A DNA stretch of 64,000 nt from Hyposmocoma kahamanoa. Lineage: Eukaryota; Arthropoda; Insecta; Lepidoptera; Cosmopterigidae. Below are positions 30,512 to 45,400 of this stretch, in pieces. The stretch covers positions 16,814,951-16,878,950 of the forward strand of contig NW_020654422.1 in assembly GCF_003589595.1 (NCBI RefSeq), written 5' to 3'. The position numbers and the translations under genes were made by a program. The first letter of the stretch is position 1, and each line of letters opens with the position of its first letter. Below the pieces are notes generated by a model. It was given only the letters and a program-made list of their open reading frames with translations, did no database searches and was not told where the DNA came from.

Positions 30512-31262
30512 CAAGCGCAGCCGGCGAGGCGCCACTATCCCAGCTTCGTCCCAGCTGATGTGATGATGCGAGTGGACACCTGAATACTGAATATCTCCAG
30601 ATGTCAAAATTGTCAATTTTATTGTGTACTATATTTCTCTGATGTCACGTAATTATTATTTTTGTAAGAAATGTGCACATTCTCCATGACGCGTAGGGAC
30701 ACACAAAAGGTTACAATTAAAAGCTTTTCTGTATTTCTTATGGTCAGGCTACAAAGAGAAGTGTTCCAGGCGCGGGAATTTTTGTAATGTGCGACTGTAG
30801 GTATATGTACCCCACCACACTGAAACGCGCGGTCGAAGCGCACAAACAACACGCGACAATAAAGGCCCGCTCCCGGAACGCTTCTGCAGCCACCTCTGTG
30901 TGGCCAGAACATTATTCCTCTGTTGCAAACATGGATGCAGGTTTAACTAACATGAACCACCTTTCAAAGTTTGCTTCAGAATCGTAGTAAGCAGCCTTAG
31001 TACCTATTTGTTTTTGTCTTTGAACCATCTGTGTACATTTACGAAAGTCTGGCTTCTCATTATTTATCAAATACAGAAACGCCTTATTAGTCACTATTTC
31101 AAACAAATTTTAGGTATATATGTACTTGCCTGAGCTTTTAAAGTGCTGATATCCCATTTTCCCAATGATCTTTCATGTTACATACATATTTCAGTTCTTC
31201 TAAGTGTTCACTTTGTAAAAGAGCATTAGAGTTTTATATAGGTACTTGTATAATTTTTTATG

Positions 31263-31740
31263 TTTTCAAAAAAGGAGGAGGTTCTCAATTCGACTGTATG
31301 TTTTTTGCATGTACCTATGTTACGCGTTTACTCCGGTATTTGTAAACCGATTTTGATGATTCTGTTTTTGTTGGAAAGACGGTACCTCCATAGTGGTTCC
31401 ATTTAATTTTGAAGAAGATCATCTACCTCTAAGGATGGCTGATCACGCACGAAGATTCATTTTTATAGATAGCGCCTAAATTTTATTATAAGGAGCAATT
31501 TTTTTACAATTATTTTAATGGTAGATTTTGCTATTCTCCAATTCAAGGCGTTTTTCTCTCAATACACTTTGAGTAGTGACAACCGATTTTTATTATCTCC
31601 TGTGTCAAGTTCAAGTGGCGAACTAGGGGATGAATCCGGGTTTGCACGCTTTCCGGTAACCGATTTCAATAAAACTTGACAAATAAATGTAAGTCCACGT
31701 ACTTTTGAGATCGGTTTTTTTAGCATCTACTCTGTACTAA
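31263..31740 (+). repeat. Interspersed repeat family B, copy 3 (full length)
   Basis: Starts caaaaaaggaggaggttctc and ends tttttttagcatctactctg plus tacta. Includes the segment gaatccgggtttgcacgctt and tccggtaaccgatttcaat that copy 2 lacks. Confidence 0.85.
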
Positions 31741-33289
31741 GATTATAACATACAATTTTTCAGTAAAATACTTACTCAAATCTTACCAAAATAGGCTGCA
31801 AATTCTAATGTGTTTATTGGTGTAAAGCAAATAGCCTCAGTAGTAATTCTTAATCCTTTGTTCTGAATATTACAAATGAGACCTATATACTTATTTATAT
31901 AAACTACTAAGCCATAGTCATAATGACTTCTATAACTATAGCTCCAAGTTAGACTAGCTAAATGTCTTATTATAACAATAGATTTTTGGATATTACCTAC
32001 AGTATTATGTACATAAGACTGTAAGTTTAATCAATAATAAATTTGTACCTAAAAACTTATTTTCTTCTACTGTTTTAATATTTACAGACCTACTCGTATA
32101 TGTAATATGTACCTATACAGTCATAGCAATATTTTTTTATTAAATATCATGACTGAGGTTATAAAAGACTGAACGGTAGTGTCTTGGAACTGGTACGTAG
32201 CAGTTCCAAGACTCTGAAGAATCTGTGTATTTGTCATGTATAATATACAAACAGACAGACCAAAGGCGATAGAGTCGTTCCTTGTGGCGCTCCTGCAAAA
32301 GCTGTCCCACATCAATTTCCACAAAATATCTACTCTGTTTCATAAGTTTTTTTAGTAAGTATCTAGTCTTATTACTTTGTGGAAGGAGAAATAAACGATT
32401 ATTATTATTATTAACTTAGGATCGTGTAATAACAATTAAATTTGTTAAGAACTGTTAGCGAGTAGAAAAATTCAAGTATATAGCTCAAAGTCCCCCGAAG
32501 CTAAAGCACAAATTGTAAATTACGACCAGAGATAATTGAGGTGAAAGGTCACCATGTTGTCTATGAAAAGAATATTCAATAGTAAAATTTTGCGCGCGCA
32601 AAAGTACCGGGAAAAGAAATAAGAAAGACTAGCTTCAAAACGAAAACTTTTTTCTTAAAAGTTTTATGGCAAATAGATATTTTACTTTACTCTCCTTCTC
32701 TACGTACTCTATGTCTTTACGTTTACGACTTACATTATTCGACCAAATGCTATTGAAATAAAATGGTTTGCAGAACAGAAAATATAAATATCTTCTATGA
32801 TTAGTCGAGGATTTGTTTGCGCTAGTTACTTTTGCGAAATACGAACACACATAACTTCAGTTTTATTTAAATAAACAGTAAAACTAGTTCAGCAAAAGCG
32901 CATCTGCAATGACATACGTTTATCGATATCAATGCATATAATATGCGTATCGCTTGCATAAAGAGAGTACGAATTTAGGGGTGATCAGATCAGGGTTGGC
33001 GGAGGCCTATTGCGCATGTCCAAATAACCTCATTTAACCCACGCCTCCGGGCCATCTACACGCATTTTCTCATTGTAGTTTTAGTGTTCAAAAATCTTAG
33101 CTTATGCTAAGGGAAAATACGTAGTTCCAGTTTTGATCAAATAATGAAAAGTCGATACTCAAGTGTAATGCATTTTATCATAAATTTAAACTCGTCACGT
33201 AGATGTTAACAGTACAATGATCGTCGCATTTAATGTGAGATGAGACATGGTGTTGTGATTGTGTTGTTTAAAGTACAGAGAGAAAGAAA

Positions 33290-33409
33290 ATGGTAACGCT
33301 GGAAAATAACAAAGAAGTACAGTCGCCTCCAAAATTGGACAAGCACGGCGAGAATCGAGCAAACGATTTGTGCAATGTAATTAGGACTGTAAAAATACTC
33401 GAATATAAG
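33290..33409 (+). CDS. PGAP2: PGAP2 exon 1
   Basis: ATG in the context aaaATGg. 40 codons of polar N-terminus ('MVTLENNKEVQSPPKLDKHG' then 'ENRANDLCNVIRTVKILEYK'), ending in phase 0 at aag/GTGTGT. Corresponds to the short cytoplasmic N-terminus of PGAP2. Confidence 0.8.
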
Positions 33410-36400
33410 GTGTGTATGTGTAACTTGCCCACAAGCTAGCAAACATTTAACAACATTTAAGTGATATAATATGAATTATCTAGGTACATTCTGTTTTCTT
33501 GCGTATAATATTTCTTTAGCTCAGCTGCTACGTCAGACGAGTTCCGAAAACAAATTTTATTTACTAATGTTAAACCTACTTTTAATGTGGTTACCGTTTA
33601 CAATTAGATATTTCCATAAACCAACTGACACTTAAATAAGTAGGTAGGAAAACAAAAATCTGAAACCTGTTTGCATAAAATTAATTCCGTTGCAAAAAAC
33701 CTATATTTCGTATATCAAGTACATTGAATTTAGTCTGTGCATATACATGCATAAATTACAAAATTAAATGAGTGGTTAAACAAAACATATTCGACGGAAT
33801 AGTCGTACCTACTTCTTAAGTAACAGGGTCGTTTACAAAATAGTTCCTTTTGTGACTTATTACTAAAGTTTATTCATAAAAATGCTAAATTTTATTGTGA
33901 ACAGGACATCATCACATCAAGCGTTTCATTGGTTAAAATGATTACACGGCAACATTGATGTAGTCTACGATTTGTCAATTTGACCTGGTAGACACGTCTC
34001 AGATATTTTTAAACCATCTTCCTGATGAATTAGATGCTTTTGGGATAGAGTGCTATTCTAGAATATCATCGATACGTACACATATTATGAAATGTAGAAG
34101 ACATGTCTTAAACTTTAAATTCATGGCTTTTTATAGATTTTCTTCTTACAGTAACTATGATTTTAGTAGGAACTTTGCAATAGTATGTTCCTAGTGTCAT
34201 AATATCGTTCATCATATGTACATTTTATATTTACAGGGTGTATTATGGACGTGTGGTCTTCGGGAGATATGTCTGACTGCCCTCTGGCTTCCATTAGGTG
34301 CTTTAATATTTTGTTACGTCACAGCCTCTATGTTCCAAGCAGATGATATTCATGAAACACATTGTAGGGTAAGTTTTATTATAAGTCCATTTGCATTTAG
34401 AACTCAATAAGAATCACGTAAAATTCACTAGAAAATTCAAAGCCACGAATCATGTTACTTTAATCACACTGTTAAGATTATTCCCAATTGCATTGCACAG
34501 ACTATAGTTACTTTGGAAACCGGTGGCGTTATTATTGATCTTTGACTTGGTGTGCATTTAGCTCTTTAAACTTCCACAGCCCTGTGCATGTGGAAATGTA
34601 ACCAAAGTTTGCTTTTCTTTCCATCTAAACAGTACTCTCTTCAATTAGCACTTGCTCTACTTGCTCATAAAAAATACATAACAATCCATTAATATATTTT
34701 TAACCGACTCCAAAAAAGGAGGAGATTCTCAATTCGACTGTATGTTTTTTATAATAATATTAATAAGATAACTCCGGTATTTGTGAACCGATTTTCATGA
34801 TTTTTTTTGTTGGAAAGAGGGTACCTTCATAGTACCTTCATCTCTAAGGGTGGCTGTTCGTGTATGAAGATTCATTTTTATAAATAGGCCTACATTTTGT
34901 TATAAGAAACAATAATTTTAATGGTTGATTTGGCTATTCTCCAATTCAAGGAGTTTTTCTCTCAATTGACTTTGAGTAGTGAGAACCGATTTCTATTACC
35001 TCAAGTGTCAAGTCCCGTATAGTGACGAACTAGGGGAGGAATCCGGGTTTGCGCACTTTCCGGTAACCGATTTCAATCAAACTTATTATTACATGTAACT
35101 TATTGCATGTAATTCCACGTACTTTTGAGGTCTGGTTTTTTAGTACTCTGTACTGAGATGATTACAATATCAAGCGACGGAATGAACAAATCGTGCACCT
35201 GGTGGCAAGCTGTCACGCCTGTCCATAACAGTTGCAGTGCCACTCAGAGCTTTAAATCGCAAAGATCTGAAAGGCACTGCCGTTGCGCCCGTCACCGTGA
35301 GACATAAGTGGATATGTGTCTGTAATTTCACCAGTACCTTCAAAACCTGAACGTAGTAATCTGAGCATTACTGCTTGGCGGCAGAAATAGGCAAGGTGGC
35401 AGTACTTGCCTGGACGAACTCTTTAAACGTACTTTATTAACTTCGAACTCTTAGAACGACGAACGAACAAGGAGCTCTACTACTACTAATTATACTATTA
35501 TAATACATTTAGAAGAATGTAAACAAATTAGATTCTTCTTACTTCTCCTTCCTCTTCATTTAACAATAGGTACAGGTTATTTGAAAAATACTAACAACCT
35601 TGCAGGACTTTATTACTAACATCATAAACAGCAACGTTTGTCCCATTACTTTTTAGAAAACATAATAAGTTTATCGATAGTAAGCTTTTATGTCTTTGTT
35701 GTACTATTATGACACTTTTTAGATACGTATATGGTAGCAAGATAGTAAGTTCAAACGTGTAAATGTCCGCCCTGACGACCCCCATCCCTGCTCCTGCGTT
35801 TTGCACTAGTATTTATTCGCTAGAGTTATCACCGTTTAGTGCGATATACTTAAATACGTTTGTTTTTGTGCGAAAGTAAAATCTGATCAATAATTAAAAG
35901 TCAGTTTAGTAATATGGTCTAGTGAGGTTGTTTTTTGTATAACCCATATCGTGTACAAGTTTTTTTTCTCTAAAGACATTTGTTTCAATAATTAACAATG
36001 ATTATTAGCTAAATTATGGTCTGTTCAAATCAATACAAAAGTCTAATGTAGTTTCAACGGGCGAAGCAGATCGCGGGCTTATTAAAAAAGATTTTGTTAT
36101 TAACACGAAACCATGAAACGAACAACGTTTGTTTATAAGTTTCGGAAATTCGAAATATACAGAATAATGTTACCGTTTTTTTAAAAGTCGTCAAATGAAA
36201 GTTCTTCTATTTTTGGATAAGAATTAAGAAAAAAGCGACTGTTTTCTGCATCTTGCGTCTTAATACCTATGTAATTTTTCTTGTAAAGAAATTCGGTATA
36301 ATCGCTTACTACGATATTAACTAGAAGAAGAAGAAGCTGGTAATCCAATAAGGAACCAGTCTGTGAGAGTGCCTATTCAGTAGGATTGTAATGTAACCAG

Positions 36401-39400
36401 GAGAGTAGTAGTAGCCTCCGCAGCCTTCGCAGTCTCTTACTTAGTAAGTTTAAAGTTCAAAGTTCAAAAGGGTTAAGAACTAGTAGTAATAAATCCAGTT
36501 TTATAAATATTTATTCCAGTTTTAACAATATTTATGATCTTTAAAATATTTATCGTACAAGAGATTTTTAGTAACTGGTAAACGGATTGAAAAAATAAGA
36601 AGAGAAGACGTATTCGCTGCCGCGATCGGGCAGGGAGTGACGGTTGAACGAAACCATCAGAATGCGATGCAAAAGAACTATGGTACAATTCAAAATTTAA
36701 ATTTAAATACGAGTGGCCAGGAATCGGAGAAAGGCGATAAAAAGGTGGGAAGACGATGTAAGGAGGTCACACCGTCACAAGTCTAATGTCAAACCACTAC
36801 AGTTAAACAGTCAAATGAACAGACTCGCAGTAATTTTATTAACAAGCGAAAGATTTTCAAGCGATAGATATATATATCTAAGGCATTAATGAACGCCTAT
36901 CTTCGTAACAAGGTGAAAAGGTTAGGCCACCAAAAAACGTGCAATGCTGAGCTAAATACTAAATGTTATAGATATCTATTTAATGAAGCTGGCCAGAAAT
37001 GTCCATGTCCGGCGGTTCGAACGGAAACGAAATGCGCAAAAACAACGCTCTTATTGTATGGATATAAGGCATTTTTTACTCTTTTATTTTATAAGTATTA
37101 TTAAAGATTAACATGAGTAATTGAGACAGAAATGACTAATTTTAAGGTTACTTTTCTATACCTAATTTCGGTGGCAATTTTTATTATTTAAATATTCTAG
37201 AATAGTATCATGAAACATTATTTAATATTCGAGTGTAGTAACCCAAAATATTATTTTATATTTTACGATAATATACTCGAATACTTAAATAATAATAAAA
37301 ATTTACACAAATATATCTGTAAATTTAAAATTATTCAGGTACCTGCGCTACCTGTAACGTTAAACGTTCATATAAATACCTATAAAACATTTTACATCTA
37401 CTAGTCTACGTGTTAAGGTCGCTACCGTCACGCAGTCGCTATCGACAATTTCATGGATATTTGGCGGTCGCTTTTTCAAATGCAATTTTCAATATTTATC
37501 GAAAAACTATAGAATTCAATTCAATCCACAGTAGCTTATTACAGAGGTAATTAATTATCTATTTGGAGCTAATTATTGGATTTGCTCGGCAGTGGGATAT
37601 TACAGACTAGAAAAAAGTTGTAATCTATTTTTCAGTTGGCTGTAGGTACCATACATTATCGAACGTCACTTTAACGGCCAAACGCGGAGAGTGTAAATGA
37701 ATTTGGGTTTTCGCCAAAAACGTTCAGCAATTTGCAAAGACTAAAGTTTTCGTCGAACCATCACTTTCTTTACAGAAATAAAATTCCTTTCTACAGAAAA
37801 GTTTTCTACTTCAGTTCATAGCGACTAATTTGTACTAATAATTGTAGTGTAGTTGTAGAAGGTTCCTAAAGGATATAATAATATTGATAAAGCGTTGGTT
37901 ATTTTTAATCTCTGAAGAATTCTGAGGCTTGTTTTGTCTACCTAATTTCGGTAGCAATTAGTTTTAATATTCGAGTATATTATCGTGAAATGTTAAATAA
38001 CATTTCAGGTTACTGCACTGAAATATTAATTATTAATTCTTCATGATAATATTCAAGAATATTTAAATAATAAAAATTGTCACCGAAATTAGGCAGAAAA
38101 AATTAACCTGAAAATTCCTCCCCCTCACAATAATAATTATAGTCAATACACTAAAACGATCACCTAAAATTAAAATCATTTATTAGTTTTATAAAGCAGA
38201 TTGATTTTTTAACAATAAATTTGTGTTTTATATTGACACTCTTCTCACATAGAAAGATAATGATTTTTGTGTAAAAAGATAAAAATATTATACAGAAACA
38301 TGCGTAACTTAACGTGTACATTTTGATTCGTAATTCGCAGAGTGCGAAGTTTGTCAAGCAACCCCGAACACACTTCTTAACTATGAATGACTTGAGACCC
38401 CAAAGGGCCATCCTTACAAGATTTGTCTCATGAACTATATCTATATCTCGTAGCATATATAAAGCATATTACTTGATGTAGCACATTCTTTGATAACGTT
38501 GATAACTTGGTACAGAAATTCGATATTGGACAAAGTTAGCAGTTTTTTAAAGCGAATAATCAGTCATCAAATAAGTCACACTTCAAGCTATACAAATTTT
38601 AATATTTTTTTTACTTTTAGCGCCATAGCTTAAATGATATAAGGTAAAATATTCAACACAGATTCTGTCAGATCATATCACACTAACACTTGTCTATTAT
38701 GTATATTTTATATGCCCCTTACAAGATAACTCAACAATTCTGCATCAACGAAATTCAAAATTTAATATAAAAGCTTATATTTTACTAAGCATATATTTCA
38801 CTTTGTACTCCCAAGACACTCACGGAAATCCAAAACCCGCAGAAGCCTTTAACATTACTAAGTGGAAAACTCGATATTCGAGAAATCTAAAAAGGGCATT
38901 GCCAATAAGTAAAAAGAAGAAGAACTTTTCTGTGGCCCACAGTATATTGATAGCTCTTACAATAATAACAACAAATCTTTGTTTTCAGGTATACAATGTA
39001 GTGCCGTCGATAAGCGCGATAACTGGCATTAGCCCACAGAGGTACGTGTGGAGGATATGCATTGCCTTCCACCTCGGGCCACGACTGCTCATAGGCTCTC
39101 TGTATTACAACTACCATAAGGAGCGCACTGCGTTTATTAACGAGGAAAAGGTATTGTATGCTTTATAAATATACAGAAATATTTATACCCTTAATTTACT
39201 TCTAGATCAATTGACTCGAACAACAATCTAAAATTGCCCTATAGAGGATAAGATCCACTCACCTCGAATTATTTTTATTTATTTAGTTATACTAAGTGTG
39301 TCTAAAATACAGTCATTCTGTATCGGCGTTCTATTGAATCTAGTAATATGCCAAAGTCGTGTATCCGGACGAAAAGCAGTTGTGATTTTTTACACAAAAA

Positions 39401-42400
39401 TACAAAAAGCTACCTTAAAACTTTGTGAAAATAAACTGTGTATTATAAAACTATTTGTCAAGTTTTACTGACATCGGTTAACGGAGGGTGGATGAAATCC
39501 GATATGAGTAATTTTCAGGTTAGTTTTCTGTACCTAATTTCGGTGGCAATTTTTATTATTTATATAAATATTCTGAAATATTATCACGAAGCATTATTTA
39601 ATATTCGAATGTAGTAATCTAAAATATTATTTAATATTTCACGACAATGTACTCAAATATATAAATAATAAAAATTGCCACCGAAATTAGATAAATAAAA
39701 CTAACCTGAAAATATTACTGAAATTTAACCCACAAACCGGATCCATCTCCTAATTTGCCATCCTGGAATGTTTTCTTCGAATTTGAACGGAACTACTGAG
39801 GTACGTCCTTTTCGACAAGAAAAATTATTGAAATCAGTTCACAATTGTCAGAGTAATCGCGTAACATACACAAAAAATACAGTCGAATTTAGAACCTCCG
39901 CTTTTTTGAGATCGGTTAAAAAGTGATTACATTTTTTCACAATACCCAGTATATTATGAATAAATGTGACGCCCAGACGGGTTTGTTTTGTCACCAAAGC
40001 GTCCGACCAAGCTGGGTCAAAGCGTAGGTGGACATCTTTCCCATTATCTTTTCTTAAGAATGTTTTCCTTCATTGTTAAATAAACAGCTGTATCAATGTC
40101 GCTCTAATAGATTTTCGTCCATTTACGACCTATTGTTTTTAAATATAGAGTCGTTATTAGATACTTTTGTATTCGAAAACAAGTCATCAATAATAAAATC
40201 ATGAATTTTTGGGACATAGATTTAAAATAATTGTGTACTGGCTGCCATTTCCATCATTTGTAATTACATCTATGTGGCAAGTTTTATTGAAATCGATCAA
40301 AGGAAAGTGTAAGTCAAATTCATTAAACTACATTCATTCCCTAACCTTGAAGGTGGAATATTTTCCTCCAACTTGAACGGTCGCACTACTTTCCAACAAA
40401 AAGATGAATAATCGAAATCGGTTCACAAATGTCGGAATAGGTAACGGCGTAACCTACACAAAAAAATGCAGTCCAATTGAGAACCTCCTTCTTTTTTGAA
40501 GTCGGTTAAAAGTAGCGTAAAGTAATATATAAAATCCAATTGCATATTTTGCTGAAGCCACGTATGGGTTAAGGACTTCACATGTTTTTAGTGACATCGT
40601 AACACAGGGTTTCTTTTTTTTTTATAATACTAAGTGACGGGACGAAAAAGTCGTGCACCTGGTGGTAAGTGACACGCCTAAATGCATAATAGAGCTTTAA
40701 ATCGCAAAAAAGTCACCTTAAGACATAAGTTGATGTCCCATGTGCCTTTACTTTCACCAGAACCCTTCAAAACCGGAACACAGTAATGCTCACATTACTG
40801 CTTGGCGGCAGAAGTAAGGTGGCAGTTCTCACTTCCCTGGACGAATTCTTTCGCCCGGAACTCTATTGCTACTAATTGGATACCCAGTTAAATTTGAATG
40901 TGCAGTAACCCAGTGCATAGTACTTACAATATTGCGATTAAAATAAATTACAAAGCCCTAAAAAAGGAGAGAAAATAGGTTATTACCCTACTAATGAGGT
41001 GTCGTTAGATTCATCTTGATTGTGGGAGTATAAAAAAAATGATCAAAATAGTGAGGGGGTTCAATTTTTTTATCTTTCTAGCTAAATAATTTTGCAATCG
41101 GGTTTATGTTTTTTTAAATCATTTTTAGGCTTGTTTTTTTAAACGTCCCATTGCTGGGCGTGGACTCCTCTCGGTTTAGGCCGTAGTCTGCCACGCTGGC
41201 CCGATTTGGATTGGGACACACACGTTCACACGTTTCCATGGGTTGTGAACCTCCTTCGACGTACAGGTTTCATCACGATGTTTTCCTTTATCGAAAATTT
41301 CATGTTATTTCAAATAAAATTTAATAAATTCCGAAACTTAAAGGTGTGAGCCCGGATTCGAACCCGCGACACCTGCTTGAGAGGCGGTAAGTCAAATTAT
41401 TAAGTTACCACGACTTCTGTGGATACTCTACATAAACTTACGACGATCATTCTCGGACTATAGAATAGAATAGAATAGAATAGAATCGTTTATTTCATGT
41501 TATCAATGTCACAATATTACAATTGGAAATACAATGTCAAGGGATAACTATGATCGTCAGTAACAAAATAATAATAATAATAATGAATATAAAATAAAGT
41601 AGTATAACTACTGCTTGTCGAATAAAATAAAATTAAAATTGTTTCAAAAGAAACTCATCGACACTGTACAATTCAATATCCAATAAAAGGATTTTTAGTC
41701 GGGGATTTTTAATTGTTCACTATCTAATTTTCGTGGCAATTTTTATTATTTAAGTATTCGATTTTTCTATATTGCAATACTATGTAATATTCGAGTACTG
41801 TATCATGAATTATTATTTAATAATTACACAATAACATGCCTGAAAATTTATATAATAAAAATTTACACGGAAATTAGCTACCTACCTGTAGTCCGAGAAA
41901 GACCGAAGAATATATTGATGTTGTAAACGCAACAGCTAAGTGAATTCTTATGGACCAAAATCCCTTGCACTTTGTAACCGACTTCCACAAAACATGGTGA
42001 GCTAGATTAATAACCTAATTCATTTGTATTCATACAGTAGCCCGTCCCAATAAAAGTCGTGTTACGTAATCACTGTTGGGTCCTCCCATCCACGTGAAAT
42101 ATAATCCTGAACCTGAAAACTGAAAGCTATATATATCTGAAGAATTGACCTGTTTCGATTAGTACTTTCAACAGTAAGTTTTTTGTTTGTTGTTTTCAAA
42201 CATTTTTCTGCTTTTGGGGATGTCGTTAAACTTACATTATGTTGTAAAAGTTCTAACCACCCTTTTGCGGTGGTACCTTTCTACACAGTATAACCTAGCT
42301 TTCAGAAAGCTGGTCCCGTTTCTTCGACACCATTGATTCCTCATAACATCATTTCAGTCTGAGTGTGTTTGAAACAACCTTACATTATCTTTTAATGTAC

Positions 42401-45400
42401 AGGATCAAGGGCATGTTAATCTTCACACTTACGATTTAAATTCAAGTCTATGCCGCATGCGATAAGAACGGTCAAAGTGTTACATTAAATGTAAATGTGT
42501 ACATTAAGTCAAAGTGTCAAAGTAGATATGCTCATGACTGCTCAAGATGACTTATTACTAGATTATCATGGTTTTTTTTATAATTGGTGACTTAAAATTT
42601 TTATTAAAAGTAGCATGGGGCTCTATTGACTGTCCGGAATTTCTATCACAAATTATCACTGAGGGACCTCTCTCAGGGTTGTATTCTAAAACTCTATTCA
42701 ATGCTCAAGTCAGGATTGCACTGGTAACACAAGCACTGGAAATACGAGCCTAATGGCAGGAACTTGAGTATGATATTAAGTGCTTTAAACCATACTCAAA
42801 TCCTAACTTGAGCATTGAGTAGAGTTCTAGAATACGACCCTAAGTAGCTTAGGAACAATTCACTTTTGGGCACACAAACTGGCTTCAAAAAAGCTCGGAA
42901 TGCTCAATAGAGCGAAGCAGTACTTCTCTCCATGTCACCGACTTTTGTTATATAAAACACAAGTAGCGCCCCACATGGAGCATTGCTCGCATCGTTGGGC
43001 AGGTGCTCACAAATACCAGCTTGATCCACTTGACTCCATCCAACGTAGGGCTGTTCGTATTATCGATGATCCCAAACTCACAGACGTTATGGAGCCCTTT
43101 AGCCTACGGAGAGACGTTGGATCTCTATGTGTGTTCTACCGTCTTTGTAACTGGGATTGCTCTGAGGAACTTTTCGAACTGGTGCCACCATCTCGTTTCT
43201 ACAATCGCACCTCCCGCCAAAGGAGTAGAGTCCATCCCCACATCTTAGATGCCTGGCATTGTAAGACCACGCGGGCATCTCGTTCGTTTCTTCCTCGAAC
43301 CTGCAAGGCGTGGAATGATCTTCCTCCTGAAGTGTTTCCTTTGCGCTATGACATGGGATTCTTCAAAAAGCGTGTTTATAGAGCTCTCAAAGCCTGGCAA
43401 CGCATAAGCAGCTCATCTGATGTTGCAAATGTCCATGGGCGACGATGACCACCTCCTATCAAGTGGCTCGACTGCTCGTTTGCCTCCTTCATTACATTAA
43501 AAAAAACCGGAACCCGAACGCAGTAATGTTCGCATTACCGCGTTCCGGCAAAAATAGGTAAGGTGGCAGTACTTCTGTGGACGATGTCTTTCGCGAAGAG
43601 CTATTGCAACTAAAAATATTAGCATTCTTTATTAGGGTAGTAAAGACATCATGATATTTATTGTAATAAATATGCGATAGAATGATTTGCCATAAAGATT
43701 GCGTTAGGCAGGCGCATTGCAGATCACAATTTTTTATATTTTTTTCGGGGAATAATGCCTATCGAGCCGTATCCGAATATACCGTATCTGAATTGTCTCG
43801 TCATATACTCATAGAAAGATAACTTAAGGCTTGTCCGATACCAATGTATCGGACAAGCCAGCCACGACACACGTATAATAATTTACCTCTGAGCTATTAT
43901 TTAGCATAGGTACTTCTTTAACTTTCGGACATAATAACATACTTGAATGGAATATAGATAAACACGACCGACAGACGAAACCGAGGACAGCTTCAAACAG
44001 GTGGAAAAGTAAAAAGAACCTCCCCGACTGAACCTAATCATGTATTGCATCCAGCGGTGGCGACGACGTTATTATACGTATCACGTCTTCACAAGTGAAA
44101 GCCAATGTCACCCTGAGGATCGAACGGCTGGGATTCCGCCACAATGTGAACTTTTACTCTTTTGTGACGAGAGTAGGTACAAACTGAAAATCTGTCGACC
44201 TTCAAGGAGGCTTTTGAGCGAAAGATGTCAAGTACTGACGTTTTCGAGACCGGATACCGGGCACCTGCGTTGCGTGACATTTCGCAATCCATACGTGTAA
44301 ATAATTATGTTTAATTATGTTTTCTTATTGTCATCATGTATGTTAATCTATAAAGTGTGTTTACTGATTACAAATAAATAAAAAAATATATTAAGACAAA
44401 CTGTTGTTGCTTCGTTCCAGGCTCGAGTATTAGCTACGAAGTTAGGGAATGCCTGCTACTGGCTCAATTTCGTAGAAGTATTTGCACTCACCGGAGTCAC
44501 TTACGTATCTAATAGAGAAAACTATTGTAAGTAATTGCTTTCACAATTTAGTTTTAAGTACTATGCTTTTGGTAATAAAATAACTAATATTTGAAAAAAT
44601 AAAATAATGCAAAACCGTGTACTCCAAAAAATCAATAGAGTATTTCGTTTTGTATGATGTCAATCGACGCACTAGTCGTGCGCCTAGTGGTAAGCGACAC
44701 GCCTATCCATGACAGTTGCAGTGTTACTCAGAGCTTTAAATCGCAAAGATCTGTAGGGTACTGCCACTGCGCCCGTCACCCTGAAACATAAGTTGACAAG
44801 TCCAATGCACCTGCACCCGGAAAACCGGAACACAGTAATGCTCTCATTACTGCTTGACACCAGGTATAAGTAAGGTGGCAGTATTTCCCTGGATGAACTC
44901 TTTCACAAGGAGCTCTAATGTTCCTAAAATAAATTACTAACAATTCCTAAATTGCGAAAACTTGCCTTAATCGAAGTTTAATATTATGGTGAAACAAAAA
45001 CTTTACACTATAGGTGAACTTCTGCGTACTTGGCTATATGGCTCGTCCGATGTTTGAAATAAATATCGTAAATGATAAATGTGTGCAAATGTTTATTTAC
45101 AAAGACCAACCATTGGAATCTGAGGGGAATTTGCCTTACGAATGAGTAGGAGAGTATAAATCAATATGAAAATTTCAAACGTAAGAGAGTTTACGCAGTA
45201 CGTCTCATTCATATCAGTTCCCAATCCGAGAAATTACGGTCCAAAATGTTACAGGGATCATTTTATCTCTAAGTTTACCAAGCGATATTCGTATATTCTC
45301 GGTTTCGAATAGGACTTAGTGCACAAACGACATCTGAAATGTGTCAGAGTTTTCTAGATTTGTATAGTTTCGGATCCGGAACGAATAAGAATATATGAAT

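Larger units (their letters stand above)
29023..33289. other. Divergent intergenic region between TTC17 and PGAP2
   Basis: Holds both promoters, neither identifiable from sequence alone. Contents: a fragment of a LINE 3' region at about 29625-29695 (tttccatcaggtgagatgga, as at 16905-16925), a perfect hairpin (30153-30209), a CTCF-like word (30243-30257), repeat D (30375-30511) and a family B repeat (31263-31740). Confidence 0.6.

Noticed and set aside
42900..43448. Clean 182-codon plus-strand frame as a host gene inside PGAP2
   Set aside because: Residues match the C-terminus of lepidopteran non-LTR ORF2, it is followed by a LINE-like A tail, and PGAP2 exons splice around it.
44040..44300. 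Overlapping frames on both strands in PGAP2 intron 3
   Set aside because: Neither resembles PGAP2 or a known domain; the splice phases of exons 3 and 4 join perfectly without it.
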